Source: CAZALT01 sp964485515
Lineage (GTDB): Bacteria; Actinomycetota; Acidimicrobiia; Acidimicrobiales; Acidimicrobilacustridaceae
Length of the DNA stretch: 5,298 nucleotides
Assembly (NCBI GenBank): GCA_964485515.1
Contig: CAZALT010000211.1
Span: 1-5,298 of the forward strand
Direction: 5' to 3'
The notes under the pieces are model-generated. The model worked only from the letters and a program-made list of their open reading frames with translations. It made no database searches and was not told the origin of the DNA. Of this stretch, positions 1 to 5,298 are shown one piece after another (the stretch's first letter is position 1; every line of letters begins with the position of its first letter). A program made the position numbers and the translations under genes.

Positions 1-2556
1 CTGACCACGACGTACACCGGCTCGACCGAGCAGGCCGCGCTCGAACAGCTCGTGGACCTCGGCGGCGACGTCCGGGTCTCCTACGACCTGAGCACGACAC
101 GGCTCCATGCCAAGGCCTGGGTGTTCCACCGGGAGTCTGGGTTCTCGACGGCCTACGTGGGGTCGTCGAACCTCACCCACTCGGCGCAGGTCACGGGCAT
201 CGAGTGGAACGTGCGGGCCTCCGCGGCTCGCAACCCGGATGTGATCGCCAAGTTTGGCGCGGTGTTCGACAGCTACTGGGCGGGCGGCGACTACCGACCG
301 TACGACGCCGCTCAGTTCGTCGAGGAGCAGGAGCGAGCCGGGCGAACGGACTCGGGGCCCAAGGTGATCCTGAGCCCGATCGAGCTGCGCCCGCTCCCCT
401 TCCAGGAGAGGCTCCTCGAACTGCTCGAGGTGTCCCGGCAGCAGGGCTACCGCCGGAACCTGCTCGTCTCGGCCACCGGCACGGGCAAGACGGTGATGGC
501 AGCCCTGGACTACGGCGGCCTCGCGGAGCGTCTCGATCGCTCCCGCCTGTTGTTCGTCGCGCACCGCGAGGAGATACTCGACCAGTCGCTCGCCACGTTC
601 TGCTACGCGCTGCGGGACCCGTCGTTCGGCGAGAAGTGGGTCGGCGGTGCCCGGCCGACGCGCTTCGAGCACGTCTTCGCCTCGATCCAGAGCCTCAACG
701 CGGCCGACCTCGACGCGCTCCCGGCTGATCACTTCGACGTGGTGATCGTCGACGAGTTCCACCACGCCGCCGCAGCGTCGTACGAGAAGGTGCTCGGCCA
801 TCTCGAGCCGGCCGACCTGGTCGGGCTGACCGCCACGCCCGAGCGCAGCGATGGTCTGTCGATCCTCCACTGGTTCGACGATCGCATCGCCGCCGAGCTG
901 CGCTTGTGGGACGCCATCGATCAACAGCACCTCGCCCCGTTCCTCTACTACGGCATCCACGACGGCCTCGACCTGAGAGACGTCCCCTGGAAGCGGGGGC
1001 GCGGCTACGACATCGAGGCGCTCTCGAATCGGTACACCAGCTCCGATGCCTGGGCCCGTCTCGTCATCAAGCAGCTCGATGGGCACACCGACGCCGCATC
1101 GATGCGTTGCCTCGGGTTCTGTGTGAGCGTCGACCACGCCCGGTTCATGGCCCGTCATTTCAACGACGCCGGCATCCCATCGGTCGCGGTATGGGGCGAC
1201 AGCCCCCGAGCCGACAGGGAAGCCGCTCTGCGCGAGCTCGCCAAGGGTGACGTGAAGGCCGTGTTCTCCGTGGACCTGTTCAACGAGGGTGTCGACGTGC
1301 CCAACGTCGACACCGTGCTCATGCTGCGGCCGACCGAGAGCCCGGTGCTGTTCCTCCAGCAACTCGGCCGAGGCCTACGCAAGGCGAAGGACAAGCCGTA
1401 CTGCACCGTCCTCGACTTCGTCGGCATGCACCGCAAGGAGTTTCGCTTCGATCGCCGCTACCGAGCCCTGCTCGGCGGCACCCGGCGCAATGTCGAGCGC
1501 GCCGTACAGATGCAGTTCCCGTTCCTGCCGGCCGGCTGCAACATGCAGCTCGACGAGAAGTCCGCCGAGGTCGTCCTCCGCAGCTTGCGAGAAGCCATCC
1601 CGTCGCAATGGAAAGCGAGAGTCGCCGAACTCCGTTCACTCCGACACGTTCGCCCCGACATCGACCTCGCCGGCTTCATCGACGAGTCTGGCCTCGACCT
1701 CGACGACCTCTACGCCAACAACCGAAGCTGGTCCGACCTCCTCGACGCCGCCGACGCCTCGACCGTCGCCGCCGGGGCCAGCGAGACCCCGCTGCGGCGC
1801 GCCGTCGGCCGTCAGCTTCACATCGACGACGCCGAACGCATCGCCGCCTACCGCGAATTCCTTACCTCCGGCGCCACCCCGCAGGTGAACCAGTTACCCG
1901 AGCGGACCCGACGACTGCTCCACATGCTCGTCGCATCGATGACCGACCAAGCGATCACCAAGGACTACTCGGTTCAGGATGCGGTCGACCTTCTGTGGGC
2001 GCACCCTCAGGTCATTGCCGAGTTGGCTGAGCTGTTCGGCGTCCTCGACAGCCGCATCGACCACCTGCACCAGCCGCTCACGACCCACCCCGACGCACCG
2101 TTGCAGATCCACGCCCGCTACAGCCGCATCGAGATCCTCGCCGCCATGGGCCTCGGCGGAGACCAGGCCAAGATCGCCTCGTGGCAGAGCGGCGTCTACG
2201 AAGCGAAGCCGGCAAACGCCGAGCTGTTCGCCTTCACTCTCGACAAGACCCGCGGCGCCTTCTCCCCCACAACCCGCTACCGGGACTACGCCATCAGTCG
2301 CTCGCTCATCCACTGGGAGAGTCAGTCGATCACCCGAGCCGACAGCGCCACCGGCCTGCGGTACCGGAATCACGAGCGCGACGGGCGCACGATCCTGCTG
2401 TTCACCCGCGAACGTGTGGACGATCGGGCCTTCTGGTTCCTCGGCCCCGCCCGCTACGTCAACCACACCGGCGAGAAGCCCATGGCCATCACCTGGGAAC
2501 TCGACGTACCCCTCCCGGGCGACCTCTACGCAGCCTTCGCCGCCGCAGTCGCTTAG
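1..2556 (+). CDS. PLD-like nuclease / DEAD-DEAH SF2 helicase / DUF3427 fusion protein, 5' end outside window
   Basis: The reading frame is open from base 1 (851 codons visible) and ends at TAG 2554-2556, so the start lies upstream. An internal GTG at 52 is not the real start, because family-like sequence precedes it. Seen in order: a phospholipase D-type motif with HAK at 106-114 and GSSN at 160-171; a PFQ motif before the Walker A ATGTGKT (472-492); DEFHH, a DEAH-box variant (751-765); TATP (829-840); the helicase C-terminal lobe with QQLGRGLRK (1357-1383); a helical linker; and a DUF3427-type C-terminal domain from about 2080 (FSPTTRYRDYAIS, HWESQS, FLGPARYVNH). Family knowledge: such proteins are usually near 1,000 residues, so perhaps 150-200 residues are missing. 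They are ATP-driven DNA translocases joined to a PLD nuclease-like domain and are often found in defence or mobile regions. Cytoplasmic, DNA-acting. A restriction-like or repair role is inference. All visible helicase motifs are intact, with no internal frameshift. Confidence 0.93.
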   Translation: MTTTYTGSTEQAALEQLVDLGGDVRVSYDLSTTRLHAKAWVFHRESGFSTAYVGSSNLTHSAQVTGIEWNVRASAARNPDVIAKFGAVFDSYWAGGDYRPYDAAQFVEEQERAGRTDSGPKVILSPIELRPLPFQERLLELLEVSRQQGYRRNLLVSATGTGKTVMAALDYGGLAERLDRSRLLFVAHREEILDQSLATFCYALRDPSFGEKWVGGARPTRFEHVFASIQSLNAADLDALPADHFDVVIVDEFHHAAAASYEKVLGHLEPADLVGLTATPERSDGLSILHWFDDRIAAELRLWDAIDQQHLAPFLYYGIHDGLDLRDVPWKRGRGYDIEALSNRYTSSDAWARLVIKQLDGHTDAASMRCLGFCVSVDHARFMARHFNDAGIPSVAVWGDSPRADREAALRELAKGDVKAVFSVDLFNEGVDVPNVDTVLMLRPTESPVLFLQQLGRGLRKAKDKPYCTVLDFVGMHRKEFRFDRRYRALLGGTRRNVERAVQMQFPFLPAGCNMQLDEKSAEVVLRSLREAIPSQWKARVAELRSLRHVRPDIDLAGFIDESGLDLDDLYANNRSWSDLLDAADASTVAAGASETPLRRAVGRQLHIDDAERIAAYREFLTSGATPQVNQLPERTRRLLHMLVASMTDQAITKDYSVQDAVDLLWAHPQVIAELAELFGVLDSRIDHLHQPLTTHPDAPLQIHARYSRIEILAAMGLGGDQAKIASWQSGVYEAKPANAELFAFTLDKTRGAFSPTTRYRDYAISRSLIHWESQSITRADSATGLRYRNHERDGRTILLFTRERVDDRAFWFLGPARYVNHTGEKPMAITWELDVPLPGDLYAAFAAAVA

Positions 2557-2564
2557 TCGCGTAG

Positions 2565-2831
2565 TCAGCGCACACCAAGCTGTGAGCGCAGGCGATCTGC
2601 CAGCCGACGAACCTCACGCACCTCGTCAATCGCCGCTTGCTCCTCGGGCGTGGGAACTCGGCTACCCCAGAATCGGTCCACCTCGTCGACCGAGTCACCG
2701 GGCAGCCACACCAGGCCGTCGTGCCGTGGGAGATCGATTCCGATTTGCCAGTACTCATGAGCGTCGAGCGCGTCGAGGACAACCCCGATCTCGGCCGTGG
2801 TCAACGTTGGCTCTTCGGGCTGAGCGATCAC
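2565..2831 (-). CDS. Small acidic hypothetical protein
   Basis: I do not recognise a named family. The frame ends at TGA (2565-2567), and an in-frame stop at 2877-2879 limits it upstream. Candidate starts are TTG 2867, GTG 2831 (chosen as the more common start, about 88 residues) and TTG 2804, which has a purine-rich GAAGAG six bases upstream. The protein is acidic and soluble, with no signal peptide or membrane segment. The middle contains HEYWQIGIDLPRHDG and VWLPGD, followed by a charged helical tail (TPEEQAAIDEVREVRRLAD) that could form a short coiled coil. Its composition, clear secondary-structure pattern and codon use look like a real protein rather than a shadow of the opposite strand. 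It is convergent with the helicase gene, with 8 bp between the stops and no terminator between them. No promoter with the TANNNT spacing seen in nearby genes is visible before any candidate start, so the start remains uncertain. Confidence 0.6.
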   Translation of the reverse strand: MIAQPEEPTLTTAEIGVVLDALDAHEYWQIGIDLPRHDGLVWLPGDSVDEVDRFWGSRVPTPEEQAAIDEVREVRRLADRLRSQLGVR

Positions 2832-2867
2832 ATCGCCAGTGTCTCGAGGAGCAAGGCCGCCAGGCAA

Positions 2868-3013
2868 CCAGCTCGCTCAGAGTCAGCTCGTGGAGGTCGT
2901 CTCGCGTCGGAACACGGTCTGCTCGAGTAGCTCCGGCCTCCTACTCACCGTCGCTCCGACGGGGACGAAGCCGCAGCAGACCCCCGGGACCAGTCGATCG
3001 GTACCATCGCCGG
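2868..3013. other. Intergenic region between divergent small genes
   Basis: This 146-base region separates the minus-strand small gene from the plus-strand MRATAWHNGG gene, so it should hold promoters for both. The plus-strand -10 box is at 3002-3007. A perfect 6-bp inverted repeat with a 3-base loop (CCGTCG-CTC-CGACGG, 2948-2962) is present. It has no T-run after it on either strand, so it is not a convincing intrinsic terminator. No tRNA or other RNA gene was seen. Confidence 0.5.
2948..2962. repeat. Short perfect inverted repeat
   Basis: CCGTCG, a three-base CTC loop, then CGACGG. The stem is entirely complementary but only 6 bp long, and the flanking bases do not extend it. Without a T-tract it could be a weak operator or just a chance hairpin in GC-rich DNA. 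Confidence 0.3.
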
Positions 3014-3016
3014 ATG
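3000..3016 (+). promoter_or_regulatory. Leaderless-type promoter and start of MRATAWHNGG gene
   Basis: TACCAT (3002-3007) fits the actinobacterial -10 consensus TANNNT. It is followed by exactly six bases and then ATG (3014-3016), which would put the transcription start at or next to the A of ATG. There is no convincing Shine-Dalgarno sequence before the ATG, which supports a leaderless message. No clear -35 hexamer is visible at 17-18 bp. The wider GGTACCATCG (3000-3009) plus four bases before ATG matches the acetyltransferase promoter on the other strand. Confidence 0.55.
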
Positions 3017-3220
3017 CGAGCAACCGCATGGCACAACGGTGGGCCGGCCGACACAGCTGGCGGTTACGGGATCAAGTTCACGCCGGCAGACCGCGATCGA
3101 GCCTTCGATCAGTATTGGTCCGATGTCGTTCTCGATCTCGATGGCGCAGGCTCGGTGAGGGTCGAGCTGACTCCGTCCTTCTGGCGGAAGTGTTCGGAGC
3201 TGTGCTCAGCCGAGATCGGG
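3014..3220 (+). pseudogene. 5' portion of an uncharacterised small gene (MRATAWHNGG family), 3' end lost
   Basis: From ATG 3014 the frame encodes 69 residues with a consistent protein character: MRATAWHNGG, GGYGIKFTPADRDRAFDQYW, then alternating hydrophobic strand residues and FWRKCSELCSAEIG. From memory of the family (not checked), proteins that begin M-x-A-x-A-W-x-N-G, with YG, DRD, W and SFW..C.EL...EIG, are small (about 100-110 residues) bacterial proteins of unknown function. After EIG they normally continue as a helix ending near a PW-containing segment. Here the homologous-looking sequence stops right after EIG. The frame then continues to a stop at 3719-3721 as low-complexity Ser/Pro/Thr-rich translation, which is an out-of-frame reading of the integrase remnant and the antisense of the AlbA_2 remnant. 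If expressed, the product would be a 235-residue chimera. The start and promoter look intact, so transcription may persist. Function unknown. Confidence 0.55.
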
Positions 3221-3222
3221 GC

Positions 3223-3474
3223 GAGCCGCTCCCCGGCCTCAAGCTTCACGGCCTCCGCCACACCTGGGCCACCCTTGCCCTCCAGGAAGGCATCGACATC
3301 CACATCGTCAGCGACCGCCTCGACCACAGCAGCACCCACATCACGAGGGAGATCTACACCCACGTCACCAGGCCCATGCAGTCCGACGCCGCCGACAAGG
3401 TGGCGGCACGGATCTTCCGCGTCAGCGATCCGACGGATGGCGAGGATCCTCCGGCCCGTCGGCGCCGAGGCTGA
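3223..3474 (+). pseudogene. Tyrosine recombinase (phage-type integrase), C-terminal remnant
   Basis: In this frame the sequence reads EPLPGLKLHGLRHTWATLAL, then a VSDRLDHSSTHITREIYTHV segment and MQSDAADKVAARIF, ending at TGA 3472-3474. These are the catalytic box II HxxR (His 3247-3249, Arg 3256-3258), the LGH-type histidine in LDHSS (3325-3327) and the nucleophilic tyrosine of IYTHV (3355-3357). The spacing is normal for actinobacterial phage or plasmid integrases. The arm-binding and core-binding domains, the first catalytic arginine and the beta-hairpin lysine are all absent. Only about 84 of roughly 350-400 residues remain, and no start codon belongs to it, so it cannot act as a recombinase. 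Upstream in this frame there is no integrase-like sequence; the DNA instead encodes the MRATAWHNGG fragment in another frame. It marks a former integrated element. Confidence 0.85.
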
Positions 3475-3490
3475 CTCCTCCCCCGGCTGG

Positions 3491-3916
3491 CTACTCCTCG
3501 TTCGCGATGGCGAGCGGGAATCTGCGCCGGATGTACTGCAGGGCGTCTATTCCAGCACGTGGCTTGGTGCTGCCGCCGCGCCGGACATAGAAGGTCTGAT
3601 CCACGTCCGACTTGACGAAGTAAACGGGCATCGGCGACGGATCGACATCAACAACGCACACGATGTGGTCGTCGATGTCGACGAAGGAGATCTTGATGCC
3701 ATCGTCGCCGTGGGTGCCTGACAAGTACGCATCCATCTTGTCCCGAATGAACCGCTCGTAGCCGTCCTCATCTTTGCTCATGGCTCGAAGCTCATCCGCA
3801 ATCCCGCAAGGACCATTCTTGTCGGTTACCCCGATGAGAAGGGTTCCACCCTCGCTGTTGGCGAAGGCGGCAATCGTCTTCATCACCGGAAGCGTGTTCC
3901 GACCTGAGAACAGCAT
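3491..3916 (-). pseudogene. AlbA_2 / Schlafen-like putative DNA-binding domain protein, N-terminus missing
   Basis: The open frame from ATG 3916 to TAG 3491-3493 gives 141 residues. Recognisable AlbA_2 features run from about residue 11: KTIAAFANSEGGTLLIGV (residues 13-30), an acidic DEDGYERFIRDKMD helix, VCVVDVDPSPMPVYF and FYVRRGGSTKP (108-119), with LQYIRRRF near the end. Family knowledge: this domain (Pfam AlbA_2, once AAA_4) occurs in Schlafen-like and transcriptional-regulator proteins and is thought to bind nucleic acid. It normally starts 25-35 residues earlier with an E-x-K-x-S/E strand, and that part is absent. Residues 1-10 (MLFSGRNTLP) read across the coding DNA of the neighbouring gene in a different frame, and no good ribosome site precedes the ATG. 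A sampled line within it (3781-3840) is about 55% G+C, against 68% for a helicase line (2101-2160), suggesting separate origin. It may be untranslated; alternatively a short single-domain protein could still be made. Confidence 0.7.
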
Positions 3917-4550
3917 CCGCTTGGGAGCGTGTCGCCTCGTCAGACGGATAGTTCCTCAGCAGTTCGAGTTCGAAGTCAGAGATCGTCATCTTCCCAGCGA
4001 GCACCCGCCAGCCGATGGGCGCACACTTCACGAGCGCGTTCCGATGTCCATCACCGGCAACGGCGGCGATCGACTGCGCAAGATCATTCAAGGCATCGTC
4101 CGCTTCGATCTCCAGGTGCTCGCCGAGATACGGCTCCACAAGCAGCCAACGTGCCGGCGCGCCCGGGTAGAGCCGCAGCAACCTGATCAGCTCATCTGGC
4201 ACCACATCACGACGGGAAGCGAGCACGTCGAGCACGACTGGACGGAGATCCTCTGCGATTCGATCGAATGAGGTCAGCCTTCCGTCGAAGGGCGCACCCA
4301 GCTCCGCTACCCGCTCCGGGCCAATCCGGGCGATGATCGCTTCCTGCAAGGTACGGAAGCGGATCAGCCCGTCCGCACCGTCGTGGGCCACCAGCAGTAC
4401 CACCCAAAGCAGGTCCGGCAGGTCCTCCTTCACCCAGTCGTTCGGGTGCGTGTTCTCGTACGCGGGAAGTGGCGGACGGTACACACGGCCCTCCTTGAAG
4501 TGGCCTTGAAGCGGACCGTCCCTTTGCTCCTTCCCACGCCGACCCGACAT
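3792..4550 (-). pseudogene. Uncharacterised protein (MSGRRGKEQR family), apparently 3'-truncated
   Basis: ATG 4550 begins a 252-codon frame ending at TGA 3792-3794. Residues 1 to about 217 look like genuine protein: a basic start (MSGRRGKEQR), PPLPAYENTHPNDWVKEDLP, a hydrophobic LLWVVLLVAHDG segment that is too short and polar for a sure membrane helix, RLYPGAPARWLLVEP, then DGHRNALVKCAPIGW and LRNYPSDEATRSQADAVL. I recall uncharacterised accessory-genome proteins with this WxxDDLPDLLW plus YPND/SD...ADA layout but know no function, and they normally continue past this point. From about residue 218 (near base 3900) the frame translates AlbA_2 coding DNA out of frame (DCRLRQQRGWNPSHRGNRQ), so the natural C-terminus seems lost. 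The same frame stays open upstream through the acetyltransferase gene; ATG 4550 was chosen because family-like sequence starts there and a promoter fits. Cytoplasmic; role unknown. Confidence 0.6.
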
Positions 4551-4557
4551 CCGAGTA

Positions 4558-4586
4558 ACCGTAACTGGAGCACTCCGGCGAGTCAG
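4558..4586 (-). promoter_or_regulatory. Promoter for MSGRRGKEQR gene inside the acetyltransferase 3' end
   Basis: On the minus strand CTGACT (4581-4586) matches four of six bases of TTGACA. A 17-bp spacer follows, then TACGGT (4558-4563), a TANNNT -10 box, then seven bases and ATG (4548-4550). The -35 element overlaps the acetyltransferase stop codon TGA (4583-4585). No Shine-Dalgarno sequence lies at a useful distance from the ATG, so a leaderless message is the simplest reading. Confidence 0.5.
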
Positions 4587-5191
4587 GAGGCCAGGGGATT
4601 GCGTCGCAGGACGGTCTGCTCCGGGATGCCATCCGGCTCGGAAACCGTCACGCCAACAGGGTCGAACCCCTGGAGCACCAGCCACGATGCGGCCTCGGAA
4701 TCGGACGTTACGGTCAGCACCGGCACGCCGTGCTGGTCGGCGTGACTGAACGCGACATCGAGGAGGGCCGACCCGATACCTGCGCGCTGATTGCTTGGGT
4801 CCACCCCGACCAGGGCGAGGAGGATGTGGGCGTCGGTTGGGATCATCCAGCGGTACGCATCGCTGAGTTCTCGCGAGCGCTCGTAGACGCCTGCCGTGCG
4901 CAGACCTACTGGGTCCATCGCGATCGGTCCTGGGGCTCGGTACCAGAAAGCGGCACCCGCCGTATCCCCTCCGCAGAAGGCTGCCGAAGCTGGAGCCGAC
5001 CTCCGCGCTGCTGACATCTGAGCCGCCAGGACGGCGACGACGTCCTGCTCGAAAGCGTCGGGGTCGTTGAACACGTAGCGATAGCTGGGATTGTCGTGAA
5101 GCGCCCGGCAAAGGGAGAAGGCGAGCGGGACGATGTCGCTCTCCGAGACGCGTCGTACCGGCACCGATTCGCTCGCATCGAACTCCGCCAT
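4583..5191 (-). CDS. GNAT-family N-acetyltransferase
   Basis: A complete 202-residue frame from ATG 5191 to TGA 4583-4585. The fold is seen in motif A, a beta strand ILLALVGVDP (123-132) followed by the acetyl-CoA pyrophosphate loop NQRAGIG (134-140, Q-x-x-G-x-G) and the helix SALLDVAFSHADQHG. Motif B follows with PVLTVTSDSEAASWLVLQGF (157-176) and DPVG. The N-terminal VPVRRVSESDIVPLAFSLCRAL is the usual first strand and helix. It would transfer an acetyl group from acetyl-CoA to an amine in the cytoplasm; the substrate cannot be read from sequence. The length is slightly above the usual 150-190, with a middle segment (AFWYRAPGPIAMDPVG) typical of the larger actinobacterial members. It is followed 32 bases later by the MSGRRGKEQR gene on the same strand, which has its own promoter. 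The 5' flank carries a leaderless-type promoter. It appears intact. Confidence 0.9.
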   Translation of the reverse strand: MAEFDASESVPVRRVSESDIVPLAFSLCRALHDNPSYRYVFNDPDAFEQDVVAVLAAQMSAARRSAPASAAFCGGDTAGAAFWYRAPGPIAMDPVGLRTAGVYERSRELSDAYRWMIPTDAHILLALVGVDPSNQRAGIGSALLDVAFSHADQHGVPVLTVTSDSEAASWLVLQGFDPVGVTVSEPDGIPEQTVLRRNPLAS

Positions 5192-5205
5192 GGATCGACG
5201 GTACC
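5189..5205 (-). promoter_or_regulatory. Leaderless-type promoter of the acetyltransferase gene
   Basis: On the minus strand GGTACCGTCG (5196-5205) is followed by four bases and ATG (5189-5191). The -10 box TACCGT (5198-5203) sits exactly six bases before ATG, with no Shine-Dalgarno sequence between. A CTGACG lies about 20 bp upstream (5224-5229), long for a -35 spacer, so the -35 is uncertain. The layout is the same as that before the plus-strand gene at 3014. Confidence 0.55.
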
Positions 5206-5230
5206 CGACGCGAACCAGGCAGCCGTCAGA

Positions 5231-5298
5231 TCAGCGTGCCGTGCTCGACTTCACGATCGTCTTCCCGAACGGCGTGAGCGCGAGCCCGGCGAGCTTAA
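5231..5298 (-). CDS. Probable YccF-domain membrane protein, C-terminal end only
   Basis: The minus-strand frame entering at the window edge reads KLAGLALTPFGKTIVKSSTAR and stops at TGA (5231-5233). This closely resembles the end of the YccF domain (DUF307), in which an HLKLAG...PFGK/R-x-I/V segment follows the hydrophobic membrane helices. Family knowledge: YccF proteins are small inner-membrane proteins of about 120-150 residues with unclear function, and the membrane helices would be outside this window. The stop is 39 bases before the acetyltransferase ATG on the same strand, and the acetyltransferase promoter lies in that gap. Only 21 residues are visible, so the family call rests on a short motif. 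Confidence 0.6.
   Translation of the reverse strand, partial: KLAGLALTPFGKTIVKSSTAR

Noticed and set aside
1894..2466. A 190-codon minus-strand open frame inside the helicase gene
   Set aside because: It is entirely antisense to the conserved DUF3427 region, is rich in Gly/Val/Ala with no recognisable motif, and is typical of shadow frames in high-GC DNA.
1979..3013. Long plus-strand open frame running from inside the helicase through the intergenic region into the MRATAWHNGG gene
   Set aside because: The part before ATG 3014 is Ser/Arg/Pro-rich out-of-frame translation of the helicase and the antisense of the small gene. Only the segment from 3014 has protein character.
3442..3451. Ten-base palindrome GAGGATCCTC near the end of the integrase remnant
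   Set aside because: It has no loop or T-run, lies within coding sequence and has no second copy that I could see; probably chance.
3200..3910. Possible inverted similarity CTCAG...TCGG at the two patch boundaries
   Set aside because: Only short matches with different spacing (six bases against one), well within chance for GC-rich DNA; not enough to call att sites or terminal repeats.
3774..4271. Plus-strand 165-codon open frame
   Set aside because: It is antisense to the AlbA_2 and MSGRRGKEQR coding segments and shows no domain features.
4655..4675. GGTTCGACCC-like tRNA T-arm motif on the minus strand
   Set aside because: It encodes LQGFDPVG in motif B of the acetyltransferase, and no acceptor, D or anticodon arms surround it.
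4551..5111. Upstream extension of the MSGRRGKEQR frame to give a 439-residue protein
   Set aside because: The additional 187 residues are Arg/Pro/Gly-rich and lie entirely within the acetyltransferase gene in another frame on the same strand; a promoter and family-like start fit ATG 4550.

Overview
The window is high-GC DNA (about two thirds G+C in the best-preserved gene, counted by eye on a sample line). Its codon use, TANNNT promoters placed for leaderless transcripts, and gene families point to an actinomycete-type (Actinomycetota) chromosome. It looks like an accessory or defence-island region containing partly eroded genes.

Region by region: (i) 1-2556 (+) is most of a large PLD-nuclease / superfamily 2 helicase / DUF3427 protein whose N-terminus lies outside the window. 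(ii) 2565-2831 (-) is a small acidic hypothetical gene, tail-to-tail with the helicase and 8 bp from it. (iii) 3014-3220 (+) is the intact 5' part of a small uncharacterised gene starting MRATAWHNGG, which stops being recognisable abruptly. (iv) 3223-3474 (+) is the C-terminal catalytic part of a phage-type tyrosine integrase. (v) 3491-3888 (-) is an AlbA_2/Schlafen-like domain lacking its N-terminus. (vi) 3900-4550 (-) is the 5' part of an uncharacterised gene starting MSGRRGKEQR, which appears to lack its 3' end. (vii) 4583-5191 (-) is an intact GNAT acetyltransferase. (viii) 5231-5298 (-) is the last 21 codons of a probable YccF-family membrane protein.

The most unusual structure is in the middle. 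Two convergent genes of unknown function (iii and vi) keep their starts and promoters but seem to have lost their 3' ends. The roughly 670 bp between them holds two 3' gene ends, an integrase and an AlbA_2 protein, which have lost their starts. It reads as a recombination scar in which one pair of convergent 3' ends replaced another. Three genes (iii, vi, vii) have a TANNNT -10 box 6-7 bp before ATG. Two of these share the exact layout GGTACC-R-TCG-N4-ATG.

The only gene with a plausible defence role that looks complete at its 3' end is the helicase. No RNA genes, CRISPR arrays, complete insertion sequences or strong terminators were seen, and no stretch over 300 bases lacks a coding remnant.
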